Below are positions 46,440 through 59,031 of a stretch of DNA of 64,000 bases, in pieces (position 1 is the first letter of the stretch; every line of letters begins with the position of its first letter). The translations under genes were made by a program, and so were the position numbers. The DNA is from Elmis aenea (taxonomy: Eukaryota > Arthropoda > Insecta > Coleoptera > Elmidae), in NCBI GenBank assembly GCA_947652605.1, contig OX393579.1, positions 26,619,674 to 26,683,673 on the forward strand, written 5' to 3'. Under the pieces are notes generated by a model. It was not told the DNA's origin and made no database searches. It saw only the letters and a list, made by a program, of their open reading frames with translations.

Positions 46440-47763
46440 AAGCCTACAACATAGATTAAGCTAAAATAGCAACTAGTGAAATTTTTTTTTGCTCGTCTTC
46501 TTCTTCTGCCATAATTTTTTTGTAATTATTAATCGTATCTTACTTTAAAACGCTTCCTCTTTAGCGCTACTAAGCAAACAAAAAATAAAGTAAAATACGT
46601 GGAGATCGTAATATTTTTTGAGTTGCAGTAAGTCAGCAGTAAGAATTTACAAAAAAATTAAAAATTGCTTAAAGCATAACAGCAGAATTTTCCCTAAATA
46701 AAACTTCCACTGTGAAGTTTGTCATGATATTCTGTTGTCGTGTTGTGTGACGATTGTGGGCGGCAATTCTCTAAACGTGCCCTAGTACCGTGTTTTAGAG
46801 AATTGACCTTTTTTACTCATATTTGCAACAGTTGTAGCAGTTTGGCTTCATCATGTGCTTTAAAAATTGTTGCATATGAACGAAGTTTGAATATATTATA
46901 GGATAAATAAAAATAACAAAGAATGCGTCGTAACCAAAGAGTTCGTATAGTAATATCCGGGAAATGCTTTTGTTAAACTGTTGACTGTTTCTTGACTGCA
47001 TGCATTGTTAGGTAATTTCATTCAACTTCATAAAGTAAAAGAATTTATTTGATGTAGCAGCTACACGGGCAATTTAACTTTATTTTAGGTCGATCTAACG
47101 TGAGTAATAGTTTTATCATTTTACGGAGAAAGCTTCATTGAAATTTCAAGTTTTCGACAGCGGGATTTATTATGTAATACCACAAGATATATCAAAAACA
47201 CAAGCGCGGCGAATAAACTTGACTATTTCACAGCCTCTACGTTAAGAAAGTGACTGTCTTCAGCTGCAATCCGCACAATCCCTTTATTGGATTTTTCGGT
47301 TGTCTTTCATCTCCAAATTTTATTTTCGAGCTCAGCACAGCTTAAGATAATTTTAACTTGGTAAAAAGTTAAAATTTAAAGCGACTCTTTAGGATTTTTG
47401 CAGATGAAATTGGATTTTTTAAGCCACGCGTTCCAGTTAAAAATAGTGCCGGATTAAATGTTTAAACGAACCGTTTATATTGATTGCGGGTATATCCCTT
47501 TAAAGTGGATTTGGGCAGCGTAGAAGTGAGTTGTAGTATTTAAAATGAACGTGTCCGAAGATATAAAAGTGCCTATACCAACAAACATTGGCTGTAGCTA
47601 ACTGCTAACTGCAGATGGGATTAAAATATTTGCACAAATGTATTGAACGCAGTAGGTCAAATAAACTGAGCTAACCTCGCCATTCGATTTTAACCTATTT
47701 AAACCTTTGTTAATAATATTTTAAGCATTTTTTACTCAAGGCTATATTAATTTTACCAAAAAA
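46440..47763. other. Unassigned AT-rich sequence
   Basis: A small inverted pair CAATTCTCTAAA / TTTTAGAGAATTG surrounds 46,771-46,806. Otherwise nothing recognised. Confidence 0.4.
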
Positions 47764-48647
47764 CAGGATGTCCCAATGTACTTTGAGATGTTTTACATTT
47801 TATAACAATTTATGATTTTTCACTTTACTCTCAAATCTAATACAAATTTGAAATCTGCGCTTTGTGAATAATAACGTGTTTCTATGCATTTTTCTTTTCT
47901 TGAAGAACAGTTCTTAAAATAGCTAATTTTAATTCATAAACTCTATTCACTATCTTTTTAAGATCAGCTGTTTTAACAACATTTCATTCAAAAAAAGGAC
48001 ATGCTTAGGAAAACATTATTATTATCTGAAAGATACCAATCTCAAATTTGTATTGCTCATAGACTACGCCTTTAACATAATGTTATAATTTAGATCTTAT
48101 AGTAATAGTAAGTGAAAAATCATAAATTATTATGAAATGTATGTAATTTTTTAAATTGTTTCGGTTATCCTTTTTTTTGTGTTTAATTAAGTACAGCTAA
48201 TTTATTTATATAATGTTTTGTTTGTGTTTTCAATTATTGTCACTTTTATTTAACTTAATTAATACAATAATATTGTAATAACTTACTTATTTTCAAAGAT
48301 AAACTTAATAAACCATATATCAATGAAACGAATTTTTTTTTTAATGGTTTCACAGCCAACTACCTCCCGTATTTAAATAAGAAACTTAAAATAACAAAAG
48401 AAAATAAAGATAGATGAAATGTATTGACAAATTTTAAATCTACGCAAACAAGTTTCCTAATACTGTCAAAAAATATTATGATTCTGAGTTACAAACATAA
48501 ATTGAAATCTTATTTTTTTTGTTTTTACTAATAGCGCAAAAAGTATTTGGCTCTTAAATCATACATCATTTTGACTCATTTAGCCAACTCTGTGTCTCTT
48601 ACCGTTAACGAGATTCCCATGCTGTTCACAATAATTGGGACAAACTG
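47764..48647. mobile_element. Old foldback element with CAGGATGTCCCAATG ends
   Basis: CAGGATGTCCCAATG at the left and CAGTTTGTCCCAATT on the other strand at the right are inverted. An inner pair, AATTTATGATTTTTCAC (about 47,806) and GTGAAAAATCATAAATTATT (about 48,112), is also inverted. The right end region CTGTGTCTCTTACCGTTAAC resembles the arm of element B. TA follows the right end. Confidence 0.6.
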
Positions 48648-48649
48648 TA

Positions 48650-49768
48650 TTAATATTTGCTATTACACTTGTTTAATATATTTTACTTTCTTTATCTCAA
48701 CGTAATAAGAATTTATCAAAATTATGATTTAAACTTGCTTATTAAACTAATTATATTTAAGACACGAGGAGAGACTTAAAAACACATTTTAAAAATAAAA
48801 AACTTAAATTAATAAAAGATTTGCGTTTTTTTTACAAATATATCAAATATACCGCATAAAATAACGAAGCTTTGCCATAATTTAACAGACGTAACACCTG
48901 TAATACTTAAATGTTCCATTACCCAAAATTTACTTTCAAAGCTTTAGTCACAACGTGGCTTTCATAACAAATTTAGGCTGGATTTAATTAATCGTTGATT
49001 GCCACAGCTGGAAACATTTTTAAACAAGTCACCAATAATGTTTTTCTCGTACATTTACTTTAAGATTGCGGTTAAATTTAAATCAGCTGAGTATATTCGT
49101 ATCTAAAAGTAAAATACTGCCCGGCGTACCACAAAATTTGATTCCAATACAAGTTTGCAACTGAACAACTGACTTTTTATTCACGAATTTGCAAAATTAA
49201 CAGCTTTGTAGGAACGGAACAATAAAATAAAACTGTATCAAATAAAGATGAAACCAGTGGGAGATTCGTGGAACATTGGACTATGGAGCTTGCAATAAAA
49301 TAATAAAGTAGACCAAAAGTACATAAAAGGAAACGTGTTTTAGCTACACGTTTTAATAGTATAATACACAACAAATGTTTAAACTCGAATGACCGTGTTA
49401 CATTTACATTAATTTTCAGAAAATTTAAATTAAAGTTTAAATTTTATTTTAAAAGTTTGGGCCCTTAAGGTAATGATACCAACTTTTGTCTAAAAAATTC
49501 TAAATTAACTTTAAAATTTTTGTTTTAATTCATAGGTGTTCTCACTTTTTATTTTTATCCGCGGCTGTTCTGTGCTTTCTTTGAAATAAGTAAAATGTTA
49601 ATGTACTCGTAATAATTGAAAATTTAAACGTATCGAATGACCTTATTATTAATGAGTTTTTTTGTTATTTTCGTATTCTAATTTACTTTTAAGCGGCGCG
49701 TGTCGCTAATGATACGTTTTCTTCAAAGCAATTGCTTTTTGTCTTTTCCAATCTACGGTGCAAATTGT
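48650..49768. other. Unassigned AT-rich sequence
   Basis: No feature supported. Confidence 0.4.
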
Positions 49769-49776
49769 GTCTTATT

Positions 49777-50186
49777 CAGGGCATGAAACCGGTTTTTTAA
49801 AGGCAAAAAAAACGGTAACCTTTAACCAAAATTATAAAAAACCGTTTTTTTTAACATCTTTTTTAAATAAAAATTACGATGAAAAATACAAAATCTGTAG
49901 TAAATGCGATTAGTTTACCAAAAGTCATTACTGAACTCTTGATTATACATGTATTATAAAATTATAAATAAATAATATCTTTTCATACTTTGCATTCCTG
50001 ATCTAAATAATTTTAAAAACCGGTTAATTTAACCGGTTTTTTAACAGGTTTATAATTTAAATCGGTTTTTTACACTAAACCGGTTTTTTACGAATAAAAC
50101 CGGTTTTTCAACAAAAACCGTTATAAAAATAAAGTTCTCGATTTCGGTTAACCGTTAACCAAAATTTTTTTCGGTTTCGAGCCCTG
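49777..50186. mobile_element. Non-autonomous hAT element with AACCGGTTTTT arrays
   Basis: Ends CAGGGCATGAAACCGGTTTT and (reverse complement) CAGGGCTCGAAACCG are inverted. The perfect 8-bp duplication GTCTTATT lies at 49,769-49,776 and 50,187-50,194. The interior is a series of AACCGGTTTTTTA and GGTTAACCGTTAACC motifs around an AT-rich centre. 410 bp, no coding capacity. Confidence 0.95.
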
Positions 50187-50329
50187 GTCTTATTAATGGT
50201 AATAATGTAATTTATTTACACATAAACTTTAATACAAAAGATTTTTAACATATGCGTGATATAAGTAAACTTTATTTATTTTTTTATTTATTTAAACAAT
50301 TAATTGAAACACCTATATTAAAAATAATA

Positions 50330-50877
50330 CAGTGAAACCTCTTTCTATCATTTAAAAAAAGACTGTTTAAACAAAACGATAAATGCGGGAGAACCATAAA
50401 TGTTAGTACATACAAAAAAAAAGTATAACATACCTAAATATTTATTATCTCAAAAAATATTTGCTCGTACATAAATACATACTTGTGCCCACGTATATGC
50501 ACGTGATGTTTAAAGTTAAGCGTTCGCTGGACCACTGCCAACAAGAGCGCTCTGTTTTATCGACACTTATCGGTGATGCCGATTTAAAGGATGCAATCAG
50601 TATTTTGCCATTTAACTTCTTAAGGACAACGTCGGTGGTAACCTTGAGAACAAGTAGGCAACTATGCAATATGATTTCCCAAGTTTAAAAAAACGATTGA
50701 TCCAGTAAAATAGTAAAAAACCTGCAATGTTCTGAACGAGTAATGTGAACGATGGAAAAGGGAACGATCGAGGCGGTTCTTTTTTGCCTGTTTTATAAGG
50801 AATTTATTCGGGATGTACAAAATAAACGACACACGGAAAAACTATTGTTCGAGGAACAATCGATCGAGATTTTACTG
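50330..50877. mobile_element. Probable pogo-type element, CAGTGAAACCTC ends
   Basis: CAGTGAAACCTC at the left and CAGTAAAATCTCGATCG on the other strand at the right are inverted and flanked by TA (50,328-50,329 and 50,878-50,879), as in pogo/Tigger elements. The overlapping frames at 50,445-50,688 on both strands show no recognisable transposase motif. Confidence 0.6.
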
Positions 50878-50879
50878 TA

Positions 50880-51550
50880 GTTGTTTAGTGTTTTAATCAT
50901 TCAAGTTTGATTGTTGTTAATTAAAATTTATTGACTATTGTTTTTTTTTTAGGTAAGGATACTTCTCTGTGTAGATGTTGTTCTTATAAATGAGGTCTCC
51001 TAAAAGGTATGTAAAAATATATATCTCACAAAATATCGTAGACAAAAAAACGACTTTTACAGTCAGTAGGTATATATTGTATATTTTAATGATGTAATAT
51101 GTTGAAATTTGATTCCTATAGTTTACGTATACAGATTAATTTATTAATAAATCACTCGATTTTCTTTGTTTTGTTTTGTACAAAAATTTCAATTGTTTTT
51201 AATGGTTGTTTATCTTTTTTTTTAATGTCTTAAGATCATTATGTAAAAGTAAACTCTCGATTTAAAAACACATCTTAATTTATTTTTCCGTTGCTTATAA
51301 ACTTGTAATTTGTTTATCTTCAAGACAACATTCTTCTAGTAAGTTAAACAGATCATTATTTCAGTAGGCCGTTTTTGACGAATACGTTAAATGTAACAGC
51401 AGAACAACATTTGGTTTTCTTGTTTGTTATACTTTGTGTGGGATGTCGTCTTTCGTTGTCTTGCCACAAAATAATACTCTTTAAGTTCGTAAGAGACAAT
51501 TTTATCGTGAGCCTTTGTTTCAAAATTTAACTATTTTTAAGCGAGGTGGA
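50880..51550. other. Unassigned AT-rich sequence
   Basis: No feature supported. Confidence 0.4.
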
Positions 51551-51554
51551 TATA

Positions 51555-52827
51555 CAGGGTGAGTCATTAGTGCGGGATCGGTCGATTGTAGCTAAGCGGT
51601 TTGAGATAGGAAGTTGATTCAAACGCTATTTCATACAGTTTTTTCTTCCGAACACGATAAAAATATACAGGGTGAGTCATCTCTCTGGAACTGATAGCAA
51701 CTTTTATATTTCAAATACAACACCCCATTTTTTATTTAATATTCTTGACCGCCTTTACTTTAACTCTACATCGATATAAAATACTACAGGTTTTTATGCG
51801 GCGTTGTCACCAAAAAAAAATAATTTTCAAAATTTTTAAGTAAAATTAATTAAAGGAATAATTATTTAACACGTTGACTGTCAAGGCAACTTTCGGGATT
51901 CCGCTCGCAGAAGCCATATTATATTATTTAAAACTCTAATTATAATATTATTAACAAATTTTCAGTTTGTAAGCCAGCCTTGATTTTTTTGTCTATTCCC
52001 AGAAGTCACCTATCCATAAATACCCTTATATTCTACGAGTATACTCGTAGCTGCACGAAAATGACTAGTAACAGCACCACGAGTTATCTCGTAGTCGGCG
52101 TCCTGTATAAGAACGCAAACTACGAGTAATCTCGTGCTTGGCAGTCAACGTGTTAAGAAATAAATGACAAGTTTTTGAGGTTAGTGAAGAAAAAATCAAT
52201 TTATTTCGATTTCCACGGCACTCTATTCGCTTCAATAACGATTAGAAGGAAAAATGTCGAATATCTCGAAAAGTATGAGTTTTGGGTATAGGACATACTC
52301 AACAAAAAATGAAGTTCTCTTATAGACGAATTCGATGACATAAAAAAATACAGGGGTTTGCATTTGAAAAAATTGAGTTACGAGCTTTCGAAAATCATGG
52401 AAGGTATGCGTGATTCAAACTTTTTCATATCGAGCGAATAGAGCAATGTTTTCTGCATGTCTTTACCAGATTACAACGCTGTACTTCGAAAAATAACTTC
52501 AGGGAATTTTTTTAAATAAAGACTTAACACCTTGAAATTTTTTGAAAATCATTTTTTTTTTTAGCGGCAACACCGCATAAAAACCTGTAGTATTTTATAT
52601 TGATGCAAAGCTAAAATAATGGCGGTCAAAAATATTAAATAAAAAATGGGAGTGTATTTGAAATATAAAAGTTGCTATTAGTTCAAGAAAGGTGACTCAC
52701 CCTGCATATTTGAAAATATTTTTATCGTGTTCGGAAAAAAAAACTGTATGAAATAGCGTTTGAATCAACTTCCTATCTCAATCCGTTTAGCCACAGTCGA
52801 CCGATCCCGCACTAATGACTCACCCTG
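51555..52827. mobile_element. Foldback element C with double ends
   Basis: Outer ends CAGGGTGAGTCATTAGTGCG are inverted copies, with TATA on both sides. An inner inverted pair, CAGGGTGAGTCATCTCTC at 51,668 and its partner ending at about 52,704, repeats the same terminus inside the arms. Arms match through GAAATAGCGTTTGAATCAAC and GCGGTGTTGCCGCT-like blocks. A piggyBac-type MITE sits in the left arm (51,870-52,152). Confidence 0.9.
51870..52152. mobile_element. piggyBac-type MITE (TTAA target)
   Basis: Ends CACGTTGACTGTCAAG and (reverse complement) CACGTTGACTGCCAAG are inverted and flanked on both sides by TTAA (51,866-51,869 and 52,153-52,156), the target of piggyBac elements. Its right half contains short palindromes TACGAGTATACTCGTA, ACGAGTTATCTCGT and TACGAGTAATCTCGT. 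283 bp, non-coding. Confidence 0.9.
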
Positions 52828-52831
52828 TATA

Positions 52832-53947
52832 AAAAGATTAAATTACTGTGTTTGAAAATTTCAACAAGGGCTATGCACATGAAAAACAGAGCACAACTCA
52901 TTTTTAGATTAATTTTTGAAATAGAATTTGTGCCTCTTTTAAAGATAGTCCTTGCGTTTATATTAAAACGGCCATAGACTACTCTCACTACTAATCAATC
53001 TCATAAATAAAATTGATTTTTGATTGAAAATTGCTTAAATTGCGCGATTACAAAAAATAATCAATAATTTTCTGGTCTCCAGTTATTGTCAATCTTTGAA
53101 GTTCAACCTTTTCTACTAAATTGTTACGTGACAGCATTATCGATTCGAAGAATCTATAGTCGCAGTAAATAATCAAACTGCCATAATTTGGTTAGACACT
53201 TGTAATTTCAGTTAACTGCAGTCCACTGAATATCAATAATTAATTACTATGAATTTACCATTATATATGTGTGGGCTTGACATTGGCCTGTTGTGAAAGC
53301 AAATCTCTTTACATTTAGGTTGTATATCAAATTATTATTGTTAAATTTTCATTATTATATTAAGTCTGTTGTACCAACCAAAAATTTACTTTTAGCTTTG
53401 CTATTTATTTTGAGTAGATTAAAAATTATTAATGCGTAAAATATATAAGAATGCTTATTCGGTAATTTACGAAAGCAATAACTTTTGTTTTACGGTATTT
53501 ATATTTAATACGCGGTGAAATTATTCCCATATTTTGTTGAATTAAACTTCCAAAACTTTCCTTTAAACGAGGGTAAAACTTGTTTCTAAGTATTCTGTTA
53601 AGTTTGTGGATTTCTTATTTAGCCAACCGAATGTTTATAAATATAATACAGGCTAGGCAAGAAACTATTTTACACGACAATGTGTTGTTACTTTCTCATT
53701 TAATTATGTTTTTAAAAAAGTTTTTTAAAAAAAGAGATAATTTTATAAAACTATTTCAAAGTTACGGAAAATCTCAAACTTTTTATTTTTATTACGCTTT
53801 AAAGACAATAGTTACTTAAATAATGAATTAAATATGATCAGTTGTGTCGAAGAAATTTTAATACACTATTTTACAACTTGGAAAAAAAAAGATTATTAAT
53901 CTTCGGAACCAATCTTTTTCGTAATCGTTACTGTATGTATGTGTATA
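52832..53947. other. Unassigned AT-rich sequence
   Basis: The 79-codon frame at 53,580-53,819 is AT-rich and unrecognised. Confidence 0.4.
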
Positions 53948-53949
53948 TA

Positions 53950-54730
53950 CAGCGTCATTCAAGAAGTCTGCAACAAATGGAAAAGTTTTTTATTATTGAT
54001 TTCTCAGAACATTTTATTTTTGATAAAAGTTGGTGCATGGTCTAAAACTAATATTAAGATGATAAAAAGTTCAATAAACAGTCATAGGACACTAGATTTT
54101 AACGATTTTTGAAATATTCCCAAGTGTAAAGTGCCCTTATTTTAAGAGATACAAAAACATTTTATGGGAAAGAGTTATTTAAAACCTGAAAATAAGGCTA
54201 CATTTAAATTTTGACGGTCAACATCCAATTTCTATTTATTAAGAAATTTTATGCACCTTACTAATGCGAATATTTTAAAAATCGCTAAAATCTAGTGTCC
54301 TATGACTTTTTATCAAACTTTTTTTATATTAAAGTTAATTTTAGACCATGCACCAACGTTTAGCAAAAAAAATTTTCTGAAAAATCGATAATAAAAAACT
54401 TTCCCATTTGTTGTAAACTTTTTGAATGTTAAAATTTATTAAAAAATCAAAATTTGAATTTGAACGTAAAAATTTAAATCTAGCGCTATTTTTAGATTCT
54501 AAATAACTCTTTTTCATGAAATTTGTTTATATCTCTTAAAATAAGGGCACTTTACACGTGCGAATATTTAAAAAATCGCTAAAATCTAGTGCCCTATGAC
54601 TTTTTATTAAACTTTTTTTCATCTTAAAATTGGTTTTAGACCATGCACCAACTTTTATCAAGAATAAAGTTTTATGAGAAATCAATAACAATTTTTGTTC
54701 CATTTGTTGCAGACTTTTTGAATGGCGCTG
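53950..54730. mobile_element. TA-flanked element G with three arm copies
   Basis: CAGCGTCATTCAAGAAGTCT at the left is mirrored by CAGCGCCATTCAAAAAGTCT at the right, with TA outside. The arm sequence (AACAAATGGAAAAG, GGTGCATGGTCTAAAAC, TCATAGGACACTAGATTTTA) is present once on the plus strand and twice on the minus strand (about 54,255-54,430 and 54,540-54,730), so one arm has been duplicated. Confidence 0.85.
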
Positions 54731-54732
54731 TA

Positions 54733-56397
54733 CATACGATTTTTTTTTCCGTTGTATTACAAATTATGAAATCATCGTAAAAAATGTTTGTTGTGTATTT
54801 ATTTAGAATAATTTTAAGTTTTACAGTTTACGATTAATTTAACATTATTAAAGCTTAATCTATCATGGATTATTTAACATGAATCGGTAACAATAAGATG
54901 TAAAGAATTGTAATTTAAAGTTAAATTATGAAATCAAAATATTTCTTGGTTATTTTTACAATTACATTTTTTTAAATAAATCACCAATTTTGGTATCAAA
55001 AGAATTAATTTTTCATTTTTTAACCATGTTCTGAAACGCTAGTTTTGACTTAGGAATTATTAGCGAAAACTTTGCAAACAATTGATAAAATCCTTAAATT
55101 CAGAACAAAATTTTTCTAGGAAGATTTTTAAATAAAAAAGCGACAGCAAAAAACAAATAAGCAATTTATTTTTTCGCAGTTTTAATAAGTACGTTTGCAG
55201 ATATCTAAAAATCTGTTTTAATACTGCCAACCAACTTTGCCAAATTAATTTATTTTCTAGTTTTTATAATAAGCGATATCACAAGATGAAATTCGCCTAT
55301 AAAAACTATTATTCAATTTCATTTAAGTGAAATTTAAGAATACGTACCTACTAAAAATTGGAATGTGTTTATAAAATACCAGTTTTTTTTAAATTCAAAT
55401 GTATTGTCTAACATCATAATGAAATACAATGTAGTACAATCAATATTTAATATAATATGATATAATAGTACGCACAAAATATTTTTACGAATCCATTTCC
55501 TCAATTTAAACCGACAAAAATCTATGTATTTATCTTGACTGTCAAGATTCAGTCAAGGTGACAACTTCGTGATAAATTACGACAGTCTTTTATAAGCAGA
55601 ATGAGCTCAAAATCAGCTACAAATAGTAATCACTTTCACACTTCAAATTCTGTCAGCCGTCAGTTTCATGTTGATTGGAAGTAATTGGTAAACGAACACT
55701 ACATGTAGTGTATATCGACTTACAATAAAACTTTAACTAACACACATTTCCAATCAATTTAAGTAAATAATATTTAATTGAACTGTAACTGCGAACGACA
55801 ACTCCTGACAAAAAAGTTATTGTAGTTTTATGATTAAAGGTGAAGAAGTAGTATATTCAAATAAAATGAAGTAGGCAGTTTAAACAAGGTGGAAAGTAAA
55901 GGAAGTTGCATCTTTAATTTTAAAATATTTTAATAAATTATTAGGGTATTACCCGGCCTATAGTGCTAGGCAGTCTGAACCCTCTTAACAAGACCCGGAC
56001 GAAAACCATTGTATATTGCGTCACGTACACTATTCTATCCCCGGATATGTAAGTTAATTTGCTCCAGAGTTTCTTAAAATTTCATAAAGGTAAATTTAAC
56101 ATCGTGGGAGGCAACTATCAGTGTCTTCACAGACTCAAATTTATTATATCGTACGTTTTATCACAAAGACTACCTCGTTGATTTAAATCTTTTGGGAATA
56201 AATAGCAAATTTAAAAAAGGTTAAATTCCGCCAGAACATTCTGTGTTTAATTAAAAACCAGTAAAGTGATATACTTATTGTGTTTTTTTAAATGTCATGC
56301 TCGATTGTAATATTTCTGAATAAATTTGTAAATAAGATTTTATAGTACACTCAATCTTTCCGATAACCAATTTGATTTTTTTTTATTGTATTCTAAT
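54733..56397. other. Unassigned AT-rich sequence
   Basis: No feature supported. Confidence 0.4.
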
Positions 56398-56960
56398 TAA
56401 CCCTTTCCCACGGATATTAATTGGGCAGTTAAATGTGCGAGTCAGTTTTTTTTGCTGATCTTATTATCATCTGTTGCAAGAGTTCCTTTCTGAAGTGAAG
56501 CTATGTGTATTTGCTCCTCTATTTGTTACATCAAATTTCGTGAAATTATTATGATGCAAATATTTATTATAAAACCAAAAACATGCTTCCATCAGATTTT
56601 GGAAAGTCTTCCTACACAATAGTGCATACTCTCTTAGTCTGTGTCATTCTATCCTCTCATCACTACTATTAATGGTGCCTTTTCACGTGAGAGTAAACTA
56701 CTCTCGATAGCAGCGTCGTCAAGGATACAGCCAATCGCGAGTTACTCTCAGGGGCTGTATCCTTGGCGACGCTGCTATCGAGAGTAGTTTACTCTCACGT
56801 GGAAAGGCACCATTTACAATAGTTTCTAAATCCTCTTCCTTATCAGTATCATAACCAGAAATCAAAAATTCACTCTCACTTCCATTTTCATGTTTATTTC
56901 GTAATTATTCAAGGTCATCAATATCTCCACGACGCACCATGTTTGTTAGTGGTCAGACAA
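56398..56960 (-). pseudogene. Possible piggyBac-like element remnant
   Basis: TTAACCCTTTCCCACGG at 56,398 looks like a piggyBac terminus after its TTAA target. On the minus strand from about 56,940 a frame reads MVRRGDIDDLE, stop, then NKHENGSESEFLISGYDTDK and EEDLETIV, an acidic N terminus of the kind seen in piggyBac transposases, then is cut by the hairpin MITE (56,673-56,812); SSDERIE follows beyond it. No matching second terminus was found and no catalytic domain is visible. Confidence 0.35.
56673..56812. mobile_element. 140-bp hairpin MITE, copy 2
   Basis: Same length, loop and inner stem as copy 1 at 19,260-19,399. The arms begin TGGTGCC. TTA lies on both sides if the ends are read as ATGG and CCAT (56,669-56,671 and 56,814-56,816). 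Several arm positions differ from copy 1, but the differences occur in both arms and keep the hairpin paired. Confidence 0.92.
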
Positions 56961-57049
56961 AAACACTTTTTTCTAAGCGTCGCAAGCAACTTTATATACT
57001 AAAGGAAAATTTTCTGCGGACGCCCATGCCTATAGCTACCGTTAAATAA

Positions 57050-57856
57050 CTTGATTGCAATAATTAGTGTTAAGGCTTACACATGCCTTTCGATTAAAAC
57101 TAAAAATGCTACTTTTACATCATAAAACTATTGAATATAATAACTTCAAAATGTGTTATTAGTTACATGCGAATTAAAGTTAATATACCTATACTAAGGT
57201 CATTTATATTTTTACATAATCTTTGGCGCACACACTGAAATTACCACAGAGGATTGCTCAATACTTGCTTACATAAACTTACCGTTCTTATAAATTAAAT
57301 CAACTTGAGTTCAATAAATTTTTGTGAAGTAAATCGCTATAGACTATTTTATATGTTAATACTTTTGCATTTCGCATGGTAATTTACTATAAATTGCTAT
57401 CGATCAAGTTGCTCTACTTAGAAATGTTGTGTCATTGCCCTACGTGAGGGGCTTGTGATATTTTTGGAAAATCATTATCGAAATGTATTTTTGCAGTCAT
57501 TTATATATTTTAATACTTTACAAATACATTTTTTTTGAAAAAAATGTCAAGTTTCAGTAGGTTATGAAAACAAACCTTTTGTATTAATGATAATCATGCA
57601 ATTAAAAAATCTTTCGAGTGATAATAAAATGTCTTGCCAAAGCTTAAATTGTGGACAGCAAACAAGAAACTTTTAAAAACTATCTATATTATATGTACAT
57701 AATAGCGCAAAATAGAGTATAGCAACTCATTGACCACCTATTGCTTAGTAAGCAAAGCTCAGCTTGTCAACGAGCGCGCACAGATGGCGCTGCTACATTT
57801 TCGCGTACTTTCCAGTTCTAGTTTTTACCTGGAAAGTATTATTCTAGGGCTCTAAA
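57050..57856. other. Unassigned AT-rich sequence
   Basis: No feature supported. Confidence 0.4.
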
Positions 57857-58015
57857 CCAGAGGTTGGCAACATGTTTTTCGTGAGTTACCGGTAGCTTTC
57901 AGAGCTCAATTTGGTTGCTTGCGTGAATTTATAATAAAAAAAGTTAATAGGTTAGCTTAGCATAGAGCTCAAGCTTCAATTCATTTTTGACAAAGTAGCT
58001 CCCATGCCTCCTCAC
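57857..58015 (+). mobile_element. Possible hAT fragment, CCAGAGGTTGGCAAC
   Basis: CCAGAGGTTGGCAACATG resembles a hAT terminus, with repeated GTAGCT and GAGCTCAA motifs in both halves. The other end and a duplication were not found. Confidence 0.35.
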
Positions 58016-58019
58016 TAGG

Positions 58020-59030
58020 TTAATTGCCCCTGTTCGGGATTATTCTAAAAACTGTCTAGGTATTATACGTAGGTATATGTACATTTACGTCTGCGTGTGC
58101 ATAAAATGAGTGTACCTATAAGATTTGTCTATCCTATGATCCACGGCCAATATTCAATTTTGAAACTGGCTCACGAATTGCAGAATATAAAAAAATATGC
58201 ATGATATTTAATCTTGACTTTAAACGATACTAGCGTAATTTAGAGAATTAATTTAAATTAAATTTTTTAAATTTTTATTGCAACCTTCTAATACCTAATC
58301 TACAAGATGAGTTTGAATTATTTCTTAAAACAGAAGATTTAATCGCGGTGGTAATAATTCCTGGGAGACCCTGTATAATAAGACTTGCTTAGTATTCCTA
58401 ATAAAATTCCTGTTACATTTAGTCCTTTTAAGACGCAGACGACCTACGATGGGTAAAAAAATAATATACCGTCTGCCTTTATAGCCGGAAAAAGCCACAA
58501 ACGACCACATGAATTGCGAGTAATTATAGACAGTTTAGTACCTATCGCATGGATTTTACAACACAAAGCTCGGCACTTTGGGGACGCACATATATAAGGT
58601 TTCTAAACAATCATTACGAGTGAACGATTCGGAAAACGATAAAATACCGTGCAATTGAAGTTTAATTACAGCATGTCACGCATATGTTCAATAACATTTA
58701 AATGTTCGAGCAAACGACTCGAACTTCTTCGTGTGATGTTAAATAATCCCCTTAGCCTAGGCGGTATTATCTGGGGTTCTTGTGGTTTATCAATATCAGC
58801 TAGCAAGAATCCTACAGGGGGTTAGTTATACAGGTATTTCCTTAACGTGCTTGGAATTTCTTGCAGCAAAAAGTTTATTGGTTTGTAATTTCTCCATTCC
58901 ATTAGGGATTTTAATGACGTCGTTAAAACTAAAACTATTTTTGTAATGAAATAATGGGAATAAATAAACTATTATGCACCATTATGAAAATACATTTTCA
59001 TTATAAGCTTATTAATTTATATATATATAT
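58020..59030. other. Unassigned sequence ending in a TA-rich tract
   Basis: The tract ending at 59,031 (ATATATATATATA) abuts foldback A copy 2. A lone CTGGGAGACCCTGTATAA at 58,361 lacks a partner. Confidence 0.4.
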
Positions 59031-59031
59031 A

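Noticed and set aside
57042..57045. TTAA as the second end of a piggyBac element
   Set aside because: Adjacent sequence GCCTATAGCTACCG does not mirror the CCCTTTCCCACGG terminus at 56,402.
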